Below, in pieces: positions 25,308 through 36,712 of a DNA stretch of 64,000 nucleotides; within the stretch, counting starts at the first letter, position 1, and each line of letters starts with the position of its first letter. This DNA is from Helichrysum umbraculigerum (lineage: Eukaryota; Streptophyta; Magnoliopsida; Asterales; Asteraceae). The stretch spans positions 90,083,337-90,147,336 of the forward strand of contig CATIUR010000004.1 of the NCBI GenBank assembly GCA_949592205.1, in the 5' to 3' direction. Below the pieces are notes generated by a model. It searched no databases, was not told the origin of the DNA, and saw only the letters and a list, made by a program, of their open reading frames with translations. The translations under genes and the position numbers were made by a program.

Positions 25308-25408
25308 GTAAGTGTTTCATCTGTTACTTTATTATGTTTCATTCAAAAAAGTTTTTAATTTTTAATTGCATCTTCATATATATTTACTACATCATTACTG
25401 TTTTACAG

Positions 25409-26717
25409 ATCAGTCTACTTCAAGGTAAATGATTTCAATGTTCAGCTTTGTCTTTTGGAAAGTTTGTTTCCTGGTATGCCAATAGCAACTGGGATCCTAG
25501 ATATTTGGGCTCAGATTCTAAATTTTGAGGAAACGAAACGAGATGTGGCGAAGGTTTTTCGACGTGTTTGTTGTAACACTGAAACTCTGGTTAGTTTTTA
25601 TCCTACATTTGCAATAACTAAACATTTTTAAATTTTTTTTAATTTTTTTTTATTTTTTTGCATTTTTTATGGTTTTTTTGCAGGCTTACTATGCCATTGA
25701 TCCAAGCAGAGATCAATCCAACATATACTCTAATTTTGAAAACAGTGTTAACATAAGTCTCATGCAAACTCCTTATGCGAATTTCAATTATGTGAAGTTG
25801 GTATGATTTTTATCTACTTCAAATGGTTATATGATATGTTTCATGTAGGTTAATGGTTTTTGATTTCAATGAAGAGAAGTTTTTTGATGTTAGCAATTTT
25901 GTTTTTTATGTGTTATAGGTTTTTTTCCCAATTCTTAAACCTTCTACCAATAACAAAGCATCATCGAATCATTACTATTTGATTTGTTTCAACCTTAAAG
26001 ATTCAAAGATCGACATCATTAATAACATGAAGTATGATGATAAAGATATTCATAACAGAGTTTTTGCGAGATATGGGAATCTGCCTAATGCATTGGTAAG
26101 AAAATAAACCGACAAATTTTTTTAACTGCATCTTTATGTATTTTTTACCGCATCATGTATTTGGTTACTGCATAATTAATATTTTTTATCCCCTTATTAG
26201 CATGTAATCAAACTGTGTTTTGTATATAAGCTAGTTGGGGTTGTATCACATGTAATTTTAATTTATTTGTTATAATAACTTATATGTTTTTCATTTCTAT
26301 TTTTTTTTCCAGAAACAGAATTTTGTCCAGTATCTCGTGAAGGTTGATAAACACCCAAATGTTGTAAACTTATTTTCTGCAGATATCAACATAGTTGATA
26401 TTAGTTGGGAGACATCAGAAAACACAGTTGATTGTGGTGTTTTTGTAATGCGCCATATGGAATATTTTTATGGTAATGGTTTAAATGATTTCAATTCGGG
26501 ACTTGATGTTGAGGGTACACATCAGAAAAGGCAGCTTGATGATCTGAGGAAGAAATATGTTGCAAAAATTGTGCTGTCTGAGTTGAATGATGTTGCTGAG
26601 TTCGTGCTTGGTGAAGTGAAGGCATATGATCGACTGACTGAGAAAGCTAGGACAAAGTATAAGAGGGGAGCGAATGTGGCAATCATGAATCGTCTTGAGC
26701 ACACACTCGGTGGTTGA
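25409..26717 (+). pseudogene. Ulp1-type gene, C-terminal C48 (SUMO-protease-like) domain, four exons
   Basis: Exons by splice signals: 25409-25589, 25684-25800, 25919-26095 and 26313-26717 (stop TGA). Frame is maintained. Family landmarks are FKVNDFNVQLCLLESLFPGM, the catalytic-His block HYYLICFNLKDSKIDIINN (His codon 25970) and the nucleophile block NTVDCGVFVMRHMEYF (Cys codon 26433). The position that is usually the triad Asp, about 17 residues after the His, reads Asn here, a possible loss or a tolerated change. The family cleaves SUMO or similar conjugates. In plants such genes are often cargo of MULEs. The domain itself looks intact although upstream exons are broken. Confidence 0.75.
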
Positions 26718-27292
26718 TCTTTTTTTAAGTATGGGGTTGACTTTGTTTCCTTTTGGTATTATGATAGCTTTTGTTTCCTTAAGTAGGGGTTTGACTTTGT
26801 TTTTCTTTTTGGTAATATGTGTATGGTGTAGGAATTATGAACTTTTTAAAGTTAACCTTTTGTAATTGTTGTTTGGTGGTAGTCTGATTATGTTTCAGCA
26901 ATTATCAAAAACAGAGTACTGGATGTCTTTTTTAAAATTTTGATATGGATGATCATGTTAAATTTGATATGCATTATAAGGTTCATATATACATATATTT
27001 TGTTGCATCATGGAAAGTATACACTTAAATAATATACACATATTACAGCTGAAACATATTTTTTCACAATTTAGTGATAATGCAAACATACATTTTAACT
27101 GCATCATCATACACATATTGCTGCATCATGCGAAAGTTAACAATGCTGTAGTATGCTCATTTTTGTATCTTCTAAAAATCAACAAATACCATGTCTTTTA
27201 TGTATCTTATAAAAATCAACAAACACCATGTCTAATGTATCTTATAAAAAAAGTAACAAAGTACGTAGATATGTAAAAAATAAGCAATTTTT
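26718..27292. repeat. Convergent 3' spacer with MULE repeat unit (27001-27145)
   Basis: Lies between the 3' ends of the Ulp1 and FAR1 genes. About 27001-27145 (GTTGCATCATGGAAAGTATAC ... TTGCTGCATCATGCGAAAGT) is a direct repeat of about 30243-30375 on the other side of the FAR1 pseudogene. It is followed by a short repeat of CAACAAA(T/C)ACCATGTCT words near 27180-27240. Confidence 0.65.
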
Positions 27293-30234
27293 TTAAACTC
27301 TACGATGCAGCTGGTGTTCCTGCAACTGGTGTATCAGCAGCTGCAGATCCTGCAGGTGGATTATCGCAAGTCCAGCTGTTATGCCCATATTCTTTACATT
27401 TTTAGCATTGATTACCTTTTTTTTGGCTTTGTCATAAGCTTCATCCCCTTTTGATTGTTTTCTTCTACGACCTTTGGTTCTAACGTCTTTTGGATTCTTG
27501 ATGTAGAGCTCACCGGGTTGTTTGACTCCATAAAATGAACATATTGCTTTTGCTTTAATTATTGGTGTTGCAATTGGGAATTCAGCAAGAGTCTCTTGAA
27601 GTATTTGACTCGGTTTTTCCCTATATTGAGCAAATTTTTCTGGGTTGTGTACCAATCTATTTGCTGTTTCCTCCACGATGTGCATCATTTCTCTTATACC
27701 ATCAATTGGATTCTTATTCGCATCAGATTCCTTTTGCACTTGATCTTCTTTTTCAGGTATTGCTTCTATTGACCATCGTTTTAGTACATATTTCTTTGGG
27801 AACTCTTCCACATCATGCATACGAAACACATAAAAGATATGGCGACACAATAGTCCATACAAAGCAAATTTTTTGCATGAACAATCTGCTGTTGTTTCCG
27901 ATGAAATATAATCAACCTGTTTTGTCACACAGTTTGATAAAATACAACATTAAATACAATTTTTTTTGAGATGCAGTGATTTTATTTACAAAATAGTAAG
28001 TCAGTTTTTATTTTTTTTTTTAAGATGTTGTGATTTCATATAAAACTATATATGTTGCAGTGGTTATATACGTACTTTTTTTGATCATACAATGTATTAA
28101 AACACAAGATGCAGTGATTTTTTGTAAGACGCGGTGTGTAATAAGATGCAATTAAATAAGATGTTGGCATATAAGCTGCAGTGTACATACCTGATAAATT
28201 CCGCCTCCACATTCTCTATCTTTTATCATATATGTCTCTCTATTTTCAGCTTTTGTATGGCTTTCTGATGCACACTCAGTGTAGCTAGCAACCAACTTGT
28301 CTTGAACATCAAAAAATATCGAGCGAGTGTATAGCATTGATGCATTCTGTTCCAGTTTTAAAGTCAGGGGTTGTGTTTCATGTGAAATGGTCATTTCGCT
28401 GTTGAACGTATCTCTGATGCTCCATGACGGTGTCATGATGTTGCATAAACTCGACCAATGTTATATATTGATGAGTGAACTTTGAGAAAAAATGATTTTC
28501 ACTTTCAGATCTTGATGATGTACGCATTAAACCTGCCAATGGTTCATCTAATAGGTATGCTGGTATCCATCTTTTTCTGATCCCATATATATCATTTAGC
28601 CACTCATTATCCAACATCCCATATTCCTCTAATATTCTTTTGTACCGTCTCTCAAATGTTTCAGGAGAAATTTTATCAGTCCACACAATGCCACAAATTT
28701 TCTTCTTAAAGTCAGTGTTATTACACAATGCTGCACCAACCTGCATGCATAATTTTTTATACGTTTTTTAGATGTTATTAGATTATGATGCAGTAACAAA
28801 ATCAAAGATGCAGTACCAAAATCAAAGTTGTGTGTTAATTAATTTTTTTTTTCTAAAACTGTGTGTTATACCTTTGTTGTTATTTTCCGCATTATGTGCC
28901 ACATGCACAAACGATGACGTGTGTTTTTAAAAGTCTTCTTTATAGCTGCATACATTGATGAATCTTGATCTGTTACCACAACCAGTGGGTCCTTCTTAAA
29001 GGTTGTTTGGAACGTTTCTAGAAGCCAAGTGTAATAATCTTCTGTTTCCCTGGTTAGCAATGCTGAAGCAAACGTTACACATCTGTTGTGGTTGTCAATA
29101 CCAGTGAATGGTACGAAAACTATGCCATATCTATTTAGTATTGTATTCAAACTTTGTATTAGTATATATTTAATTTATTTACTGCATCTAAAAAGTTTGG
29201 CTTCTAAATATAAATTTACTGCATAATGGAAGGTTTTTTTAAAAACAAATTTATTCATACCTGTTCATTTGAATGTAGAAGAATGAGACAACATCTCCAT
29301 AGTAGGAGTAATTCCTGTATGCATCAGGATCTGCCCAAAACACTCCACCCAAAGTTCCATCAGGTGCATTAAAGTAATTGACATAGAAATCCTTAATGAA
29401 CTGCATCCTGCCTAAGAGTTTTTCAACAGCCATTTGTGCATCAGCATCTCCAATAAAAATATTAACATCTCTTCTAAAATTTTTGCAATCTACTTCTGTA
29501 ACACCCGTTTCATCGAAACCTCCATACAATTCTTTGAGCAACTTAAAACCTTTTACTGGACCAATGTTTTTACTTGATACTTGAAATAAAAATTGTTCCT
29601 TCATGAACCCTAAATTTGATGTTGCTCTAACAAATTTCATATCTGTTTGATCAACTAGATAATGATAATGACCTTCCTCAAATGTAATAACCTTGTATGT
29701 ACCATCGGGAAGCCTTCTAAGTCCTACTTTTGCATTACAACCTATTCTGAAACTACAAGTTCTTCTTTGTTTTGTTTTTTTCTAAATTTTCCTTGTAATT
29801 CCAGTTGCATCTTTACCTCCATTTGCAAGTGCATGTTTCTTTGCAATTGCATTTGCTACTGCAACAGCATTGGCTTTAGCAACTTCAATTATGTGTGAAG
29901 ATGGCCTCACATATTTCTTCCCTTCTTTATTACACCTAAAGTACTTATTTATAGGATTATTTGATTTCCCTGGGTTATTCGAAGAACTTTTTTTACACAC
30001 AAATCCCGATTTCCTTGAGTATTCCTTGTAATACATGAAAGCTTCATCCAGTGTTTTGTATATAGTACCAACAACTGGTTTATCATCCACATCCGGATAC
30101 CATGTCCTAGTCCATTGTGGACTGTAAAATGGTGGGAAACTTTTTTTGCTTACAACTTCAGCTGCATCTGCATGAGTAGTTTCTGCATTTGGAGTGCCTG
30201 CAATTTGTTTTGAGAAACTTTTTAACTGCATCAA
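27293..30234 (-). pseudogene. FAR1-related / MURA-type MULE transposase pseudogene
   Basis: Exons on the minus strand, from splice sites and frames: 30234-29261, 29130-28872, 28740-28191, 27916-27293. Domains in order: FAR1 DNA-binding domain (TLDEAFMYYKEYSRKSGF ... CSFRIGCNAKV), MULE transposase core (GIVFVPFTGIDNH, VVVTDQDSSMYAAIKKTF, the CMWHI C-x2-H motif), and a SWIM zinc finger (CSCKKF ... LCRHIFYVF). Lesions: an in-frame TAG at 29782-29784 within the FAR1 domain; the first catalytic Asp is missing (GDVVSFFYIQM where the family has an Asp after SF); a one-base frameshift near 28380-28400; and a C-terminal CCHC-type knuckle readable only in another frame, with one stop. Such proteins cut and paste MULEs; domesticated relatives are light-signalling factors. 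This copy is dead and is MULE cargo, not a host FRS gene. Confidence 0.85.
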
Positions 30235-30242
30235 TTTACATA

Positions 30243-30914
30243 TATTTGTTGCATCATGCGAAAGTATTCAAATATACACATATTAGAGCTGATACAGATA
30301 TTTTACATTTAGTCATAATACAAACATACACTTTAACTGCATCAACGTACACTTATTGCTGCATCATTCGAAGTTTTACACATTTTAAAACTGTTGTATA
30401 CACAAAAAATTTAACTTAAGCTGTGGATAAATCATGATTTAATTACATATATACACATATTTGTTGCATTTGTGCGAAAGTATACACTTCAATAATATAC
30501 ACATACATTTTGACTGCATCGAAGTATACATATTTCCGCATCATGCGAAGGTAAAACAATGCTTTAGCATACATATTTTACTGCATCATAATACCAATAA
30601 ACTATTTTCTACACACAGTTTTATACACACAGTTTACATTACATCAATATACAAATACTGCTGCATCATGCGAATATTTACATTGAATCAATATACACAT
30701 ATTACACCTGATACAAATATTTTTGAACTGCATCATAATACAAATAGTTTATCTATACGCACAGTTTACACTGCATCAATATATAAATATTGCTGCATCA
30801 TGCGAATCTTTACTCCGCATCAATCTACACATATTACTCATTATACAGATTCATAATAAAAATATTTTATCTACACACACAGTTTTACTGCATCAATATA
30901 CACATACTGCTGCA
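30243..30914 (+). repeat. AT-rich MULE-associated repeat array with CTGCATCATGCGAA words
   Basis: Irregular units of roughly 110-130 bp. GCTGCATCATGCGAA or close variants appear near 30248, 30358, 30467, 30535, 30660 and 30791, together with CATCAATATACACATATT. The array ends abruptly at the Copia LTR (30915), which inserted into or beside it. It may be the subterminal region of the MULE carrying the FAR1 gene. Plus-strand ORFs here are low-complexity read-through. Confidence 0.7.
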
Positions 30915-31331
30915 TGTTGATGCAATTTGTGTGTCTGTCAGTTGGTCTAGCTCGTAGTTCGTTTTTGTTATTAGATTTGAGTTTCCTGACTCCTGCGACG
31001 TTGTCTGTAACGTCGCAGGCGCGATGTCAGGTTTTAGGCCTGCGACGTAGTCAACGTCGCATGGGCTTGGGCCTGCGACATCGTGTGCGACGTTGCAGGT
31101 GCCAGTTTTTGTATAAAAACGTTTTTACGTTTTCTGTTTAGGGTTGACGAAACCCTAAACCCCATTTGTCGAAATCCCTGTAATCTGATAGACTATAATC
31201 GAATATACAACGTTTGGTTTGATCATTATTGTGTATTGATTGTTCTTGTGATTAGTTCGTGATATAATTGTTATTTCCGCTAGCAATTATATAGACTCGG
31301 TTTCATTAGATCCTAGTGTAAGGGACAAACA
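30915..31331 (+). repeat. 5' LTR of the Copia element (about 417 bp)
   Basis: Starts TGTTGATGC and ends GGGACAAACA, three bases before the primer site. TGTT/AACA form the terminal inverted bases. A TATA box (TTTGTATAAAAACG, about 31102-31116) sits just downstream of a cluster of GCGACGT/ACGTCGC words. Edges are inferred from the TG...CA rule because no partner LTR survives for comparison. Confidence 0.7.
30995..31093 (+). repeat. GCGACGT/ACGTCGC array, cluster A (Copia LTR)
   Basis: Three GCGACGT and two ACGTCGC words plus near variants (GCGATGTC, GCGACATC). GCGACGT...ACGTCGC pairs can fold into hairpins. It lies directly upstream of the TATA box. Confidence 0.85.
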
Positions 31332-31333
31332 AC

Positions 31334-31345
31334 TGGTATCAGAGC
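31334..31345 (+). other. Primer binding site, initiator tRNA-Met
   Basis: TGGTATCAGAGC follows the LTR end. Standard for plant Copia elements. Confidence 0.9.
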
Positions 31346-31564
31346 AGTGATTTGCTCGTTTTTGACGTATCGGATCGAGTTCGGGATTAAGAGGCATAAT
31401 ACTCATATTATCTTGTGATTATTACGCTTGTTTTTGTGTTTTTACAGGTTTTTTGATCAAGGTTTCTGGGAATATTGAAGGTTTTTCGTCGATCTTTATC
31501 GTGGTTTTCGATTAGGGTTAAAAATTTTCGATTTTTAAGGTTTTTAGCCGCAGCAGCACGTTTT

Positions 31565-31857
31565 GCGACGTTACCTGCGACTTCAGCTGCGACGTCGCTT
31601 GCGACGTTATTGATTTTGACTTTGAGTAGTCTTTGCGACGTAAAGTTGCGACTTCGTTAACGACGTCGTTATTTTGACCTCAAGTGTTTCTGCGACGTTC
31701 TTCTGCGACGTACTGTGATTTTGCGACGTCTTCTGCGACGTACTCTGCGACGTAATACTCAACGTCGCTTGTCTCTGATTCTTAATTGAATCTTCAGTTT
31801 TTGCGACGTCACTCACGCCGTCGCTAAAACCGTGTGCGACGTTACTCACGCCGTCGC
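31565..31857 (+). repeat. GCGACGT array, cluster B (Copia leader)
   Basis: About eleven GCGACGT, two ACGTCGC and two CGCCGTCGC words in the untranslated leader between the primer site and gag. Strongly biased to the GCGACGT orientation. Confidence 0.85.
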
Positions 31858-31893
31858 TAGTTTCAGAATACTTCTTGAACTTAAACATTACAA

Positions 31894-33519
31894 ATGACTA
31901 CTAATAAGGAAGATATTAGAGGAATAAGAGAGATGCTTAGACAGAGCAATGATATTGGTTCTAGCAATAAACCTCCGTTCTTTGGACCGGATTTGGATTA
32001 TGTATATTGGAGAGATAGATATGAACAGTATATAGACTTCCACTGTCCAGAACTTTGGGGACCTTTAAAAGAACGATATGTAGCTCCGGTGGCTGAAGGA
32101 AATTATCGTGGTGTTCCTCCAGCTAAAACATACAATGCTATGTCACCTCAAGAAAAGAAAGAGTATGAAATTGAAAGAAAGGCTCATTCTTCTATTTGTA
32201 TGTGTTTGCCAAAAGATGTTATGAGACTCTTTAAATCTCATGACACAACTTATGATTTGTGGAAGGCAATTGAAACAAGATGCGGAGGAAATGAAAAGTA
32301 CAAGGAGGCCAAGCTAGAGTTAATCAAAAAGCAGTATGATCTATTTAACATCCTTCCTAATGAGATGACTTCCGGTCTATTCACCCGATACTCACATCTG
32401 GTTAGTGAGTTAAATGAAAGAGGATACAATCTCCCTGCACTTGAGGTAAACAAGAAATTGCTGGACGTGTTGCCAAGTGCTTGGGATGTGAAGGTCCAAT
32501 TCTTAAAGGAAAATCCAGAACTACAAAGGATGACTTTGGATCAATTGATAGGTATTCTACAAGCTCATGCAATGGAATTGAAGAAGAAAGAATGCAAGTC
32601 AAGTGGATCTGTACAAAATCCCACAATTGGTGGTGGTGGACTAGTCAATTCTGGCAAGAGTTATGGTGGAGTGGCATTTATAACGGATACCAATTCATCT
32701 TCTGCTTCTTCTGGAGGTCAACATACAGCTTATCTTTCTGGTACATCTCAAGGAAATCAACAACAGGCTCCAGTCTCACCAGCAATACAAGAGCAAGCAG
32801 CTATTTATACAGCTTTTCTGAGCTCTTACAAAGATTTGGTTACTCAACCAAACACAACTTTGGAGCTGATCAAGGAGGATTACGGACGATTAGATGACGA
32901 TAATCTAGAACAAATGGACTTGAATTGGAACATTGCTATGATAACAAGAAGGGTTCAAAAATTCTTGCAACGAACGGGACGCAAGAGTTTAGAAGGCAAT
33001 GGAAAGTCAGGATTTGGTTTTGATAAAAGCAAGGTCCGATGTTATAACTGCCAGAACTTGGGTCATTTCGCTAGAGAATGCGAGAAACCCAAGATGCCAC
33101 CATCGGCTCTTACTAAGCCTGATCCTCCAAAAGCGAAAGAAGAGGTCAAGTCGTTAGCTGTGGACAATGCTTTGGTCGTTTTTGAGCCAACTACTCATGA
33201 CTGGAATGCGGAGGCAGCAAAATTTCAACAGTGTCTGATGGCTCACATTACACCTGAAGTACAAAATGAACCAAATGAACCTTTAAACTGTATCTCGTGC
33301 ATTAATCTAACTGAATCTCTAAAGGGTTTTCAAAAGGACAACCAAGAGTTGCGAGACAAAGTTGCAAAACTTAATGAGTCAAATAGGTTTTTGAAAGAAA
33401 ATAAAAAACTTTATGAAAAACATATTGAAGCTCATAAGTTAGATACTCAAACTTATAAAGCGAAAGTCTTTAGTCAACAGGATGCAATTAAAAGTTTCTT
33501 ACTGAAATTGAACTGTTAA
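31894..33519 (+). pseudogene. gag: Copia gag (UBN2-type capsid and zinc knuckle)
   Basis: 541 residues from ATG 31894. Contains the Copia gag core (PPFFGPDLDYVYWRDRYEQY, TTYDLWKAIETRCGG, LPSAWDVKVQFLKENPELQ) and a CCHC knuckle (CYNCQNLGHFARECEKP, near residue 383). A lysine-rich coiled-coil region follows. The frame ends at a TAA caused by an apparent one-base deletion near 33493, since the downstream sequence continues the coiled coil in another register. It packages the element's RNA into virus-like particles. Four bases precede the ATG after cluster B's tail region; no other start is better placed. Confidence 0.85.
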
Positions 33520-33572
33520 ACAAAGAGCTTTCTGACTTAAAAATTGAGTATGGGAATTATCAAGATAAAATC

Positions 33573-34661
33573 TTGGGTTCATCTTCAGCAACAATGATCT
33601 TTAATGAGATTGTTAGCAACCATAAGCAAGATAGAAAGAGTAAGGGAGGAAAAGGATTAGGTTTTGTTGAAATAGCACCTCCTACTACTTATACTTCCTT
33701 ACCTGTTAAGGAAAGCCCTGATGAGATTCCTGTTGATTATGCTAAGTTATTGGGTATCAAGGGTAAAGTGGCTAAAACTAACAAACCAGAGAAGGAGAAA
33801 ACCAAGAGGCCAGAGTATCCCTCTCCTAAGTTTGTTAAGCCAATGAATGAATCTCCTGCGAGTGTTGAGGAGATTGTTAAGCAAAATAATGAATCTCCAA
33901 GCTGTTTTGAGGAGATCGTTGAGATTGAGGACATTACGGATCAGGAGTATCCTGAAGTTAAGAAAGTTGAAGTTAAACCTGAAAAAGTGGTTTCAAAAGT
34001 TGAACCTGAAATTAAGGTTCAACCAACTAAGGGAAAAGCCAAGGTTTTAAATTCGAAACAACAAACTTTACAGTCACCTGTAAAGATTTTGCAACATAAA
34101 GTAGTAAATGAAAAGGTTTCGTATGATAAACCTTCAACTTCAACCTCTCAACCAAAACAAACAGTTTCTAAGACGTGTACGCAATGTTCATGTTCTAGAA
34201 ATATCTCTTCACCTCCTATGGTAATTCCTCAGCCTCAACCGTTTGTTGAGACTCGTTCTTGTTTCTACTGCAAGAGACAAGGACATTTAATTCGTGAATG
34301 TCCCAAGCTGTCAAATCAGCGCTATGGGAGAGAGATGCCTATTACATCTGTTTATAGAAATTCTTTTTCAAAATCTCCACCTAGGCGTTACTCAAACTCT
34401 CCGAAGCCTGTCTTGAAGCCAAATAATGTTGAGCAAAAACCTTTGCCAATTCAAAAGCCCAACATTACTTCTAATATCCATTCTGAACCTTCTAAAGTTT
34501 GGAAACAAAAAGAGTCTGATGTTGACTCTTCAGTCATCAACAATAACACATCAGATAAAAATTCTCATTTGTTTAAAGATAAAATCCTATCTGACGTGCT
34601 TATTGTTGATGACCATGGAAGACCTAAGTCTGTAAAGGCTTGGGTCTCCGTTTCTCACTAA
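33573..34661 (+). pseudogene. Copia gag C-terminal region with a second zinc knuckle
   Basis: Continuation of the gag polyprotein after the frameshift, 362 codons. Charged, repetitive E/K/P/V-rich linker (KVEVKPEKVVSKVEPE) followed by a second CCHC knuckle (CFYCKRQGHLIRECPKL, about 34258-34308), then a basic region to a TAA after VKAWVSVSH. The protease frame lies in another register a little downstream, past a pyrimidine tract and TGTTGCAG at about 34680 that looks like a splice acceptor. Two knuckles in gag are uncommon and are worth noting. Confidence 0.7.
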
Positions 34662-34741
34662 TCTCTTTCTTTTATGTGTTGCAGCAGTCGGAACGTGTGA
34701 AGGATAGCTTATGGTATATGGATAGTGGCTGCTCGTGACAC

Positions 34742-36700
34742 ATGACTGGCGATGTGTCTCTTCTGACGGATATTAAACCATACTCGGGAGGATACGTTGC
34801 TTTTGCAGGAGATTCAGGAGAAACTATTTCTGGAAAGGGAACGCTAACAAATGGAAAAGTTAGCTTTGAGAATGTGAATTATGTGGCAGAACTAACTCAC
34901 AACTTGCTGAGCGTATCACAAGTTTGTGATAAAGATTACACCACGTCATTCACAAAGACTGAATGTGTAATATTGAAGCCTGGGTATGTCATTCCTGAGG
35001 AATGGGTATTGATGCGTGCACCCAGAAAGAATGACACCTATGTTATGAACATGCGAACTGTGGAGACTACCAGTGACTATACTTGTCTCCTTTCAAAGGC
35101 TTCTGAAAAGGAATCACTCCTTTGGCACAGACGGATGGGACATATTCATTTCCGTAAAATGAATTTTCTGATTAATAATGATTTAGTGAGGGGAGTTCCA
35201 AAACAGTCATTTGCTTTGAAAGATGACTGCATGTCTTGTCACAAGGGAAAACTCCACAAGAAGTCCCATAAGTCTAAGGTTGTGAATTCTATTGCGGCTC
35301 CATTGGAACTACTGCATATGGATCTATTCGGTCCAGTTTCTACTAAGAGCATTGGTGGTCAGTCTTACTGCTTGGTAGTTACTGATGACTACTCAAGGTT
35401 TTCATGGGTTTATTTTTTGACCACAAAGGGGGAGACTCCTAATATTCTGGTGTATTTGTTGGATAAGTTGGCAAATCTATGCAACTTAAAGGTGAAAAGG
35501 ATACGAAGCGACAATGGAACTGAATTCAAGAACTCAACTCTCGAATTGTTTTGTGCTACAAGAGGTATTGATCATCAATTTAGTGCTCCGAGGACTCCGC
35601 AACAGAATGGAGTTGCAGAAAGAAAGAACAGGACAATCATCGAGACAGCTCGGACAATGTTAGCTGACTCCAAGTTACCAATCATCTTCTGGGCTGAAGC
35701 AGTTAATACTGCCTGTTATGTTCTCAACGGAGTGCTCACGGTTAAGAAAAGGAACAAGACGTGTTATGAACTTTTCAATAACCGTAAGCCAAACCTGCAG
35801 TTCTTAGAACCGTTCGGGTGTCCATGCATGATTATGATTACAAAGGATAAGGTCTCTAAGTTTGGCGATAAAGCTGTTGAAGGAATTTTTCTTGGATATT
35901 CAGTCAATTCTCCGAACAAAAGAGTCTACAACAAATCAACGAATCAGATTGAGGAACATTTTGAAGTGAAATGTTTAAGGTATACGGAACCTCCTCAAGG
36001 AACGGGTCCGGATTGGTTTTTCAACTATGGAAACCTCTTTAACTCTTTCAATATTTCGGAAGAAGATGATACGGAAGAATTGGTTTCTATGCTTCATGGA
36101 CTTGATCTTACTCAAGAAACACCAGTTAATAAACCATCTGACTCATCTCCTAATGCAACACCCGCACCTCCACCAACTAATCCTACACCTTCACAAACAC
36201 CACTATCTACACCTACTCCATCACCCACAACGCCCTTGTCGGATGTTCCGTCTACTTCCAAGTACATCTATACAAAGGAGCTTCCATATGATCCAAACAT
36301 GCCTCCTTTAGAGGAACCTCAAGAAGAAGATGAAGTGGAAGAAACAATGGCCTACTCTCACTTATATACTCCTGAAGATGAGGAAGAAGAAGAGTTAGTC
36401 TTTCCTGAGTCTATTGCTACTCCCACAACTGAGGGAGATTTGAACAATCTGGGTGTGGATCTTGTGCTAACCGCCATACCAGAAACTCGTATACATAAGG
36501 ATCACCCCATTGATAATATCATTGGTGATCCTCATGCATCTGTTCAAACACGACAACAAGCAAAACAGATTTCAGCTCAGCAGATTTTGGGACTTATTGC
36601 TCATATAGATTCATGTCATTTGTCTCAAATTGAACCTAAAAAGGTTGATCAAGCCTTAAAAGATCCATCTTGGGTCGAGGCTATGCAGGAGGAACTATAG
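34742..36700 (+). pseudogene. pol: Copia pol: protease tail and integrase
   Basis: Frame also covers the protease motif just upstream (MDSGCS, then TGA at 34736-34738, then HMTG), so the protease carries a nonsense change in its conserved DSGCS-x-HMTG motif. Integrase: HRRMGHIHFRK ... CMSCHKGK zinc-binding region, then catalytic Asp in HMDLFGPV, Asp in RSDNGTEF and Glu in GVAERKNRTI. After integrase comes a proline/threonine-rich linker. The frame stops at TAG 36698-36700 just before RT; the RT frame is in the same register, so this is a single nonsense change. Confidence 0.9.
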
Positions 36701-36712
36701 CAAATAAACAAG

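Noticed and set aside
27293..30234. FAR1-like gene as a functional host FRS light-signalling factor
   Set aside because: Carries a stop, a frameshift and a missing catalytic residue, and sits within MULE repeats beside a MULE-borne Ulp1 gene.
30995..31857. GCGACGT clusters as a CRISPR-like or classical tandem repeat
   Set aside because: Words are 7 bp, in both orientations, with irregular spacing and no spacer-repeat structure. The host is a plant.
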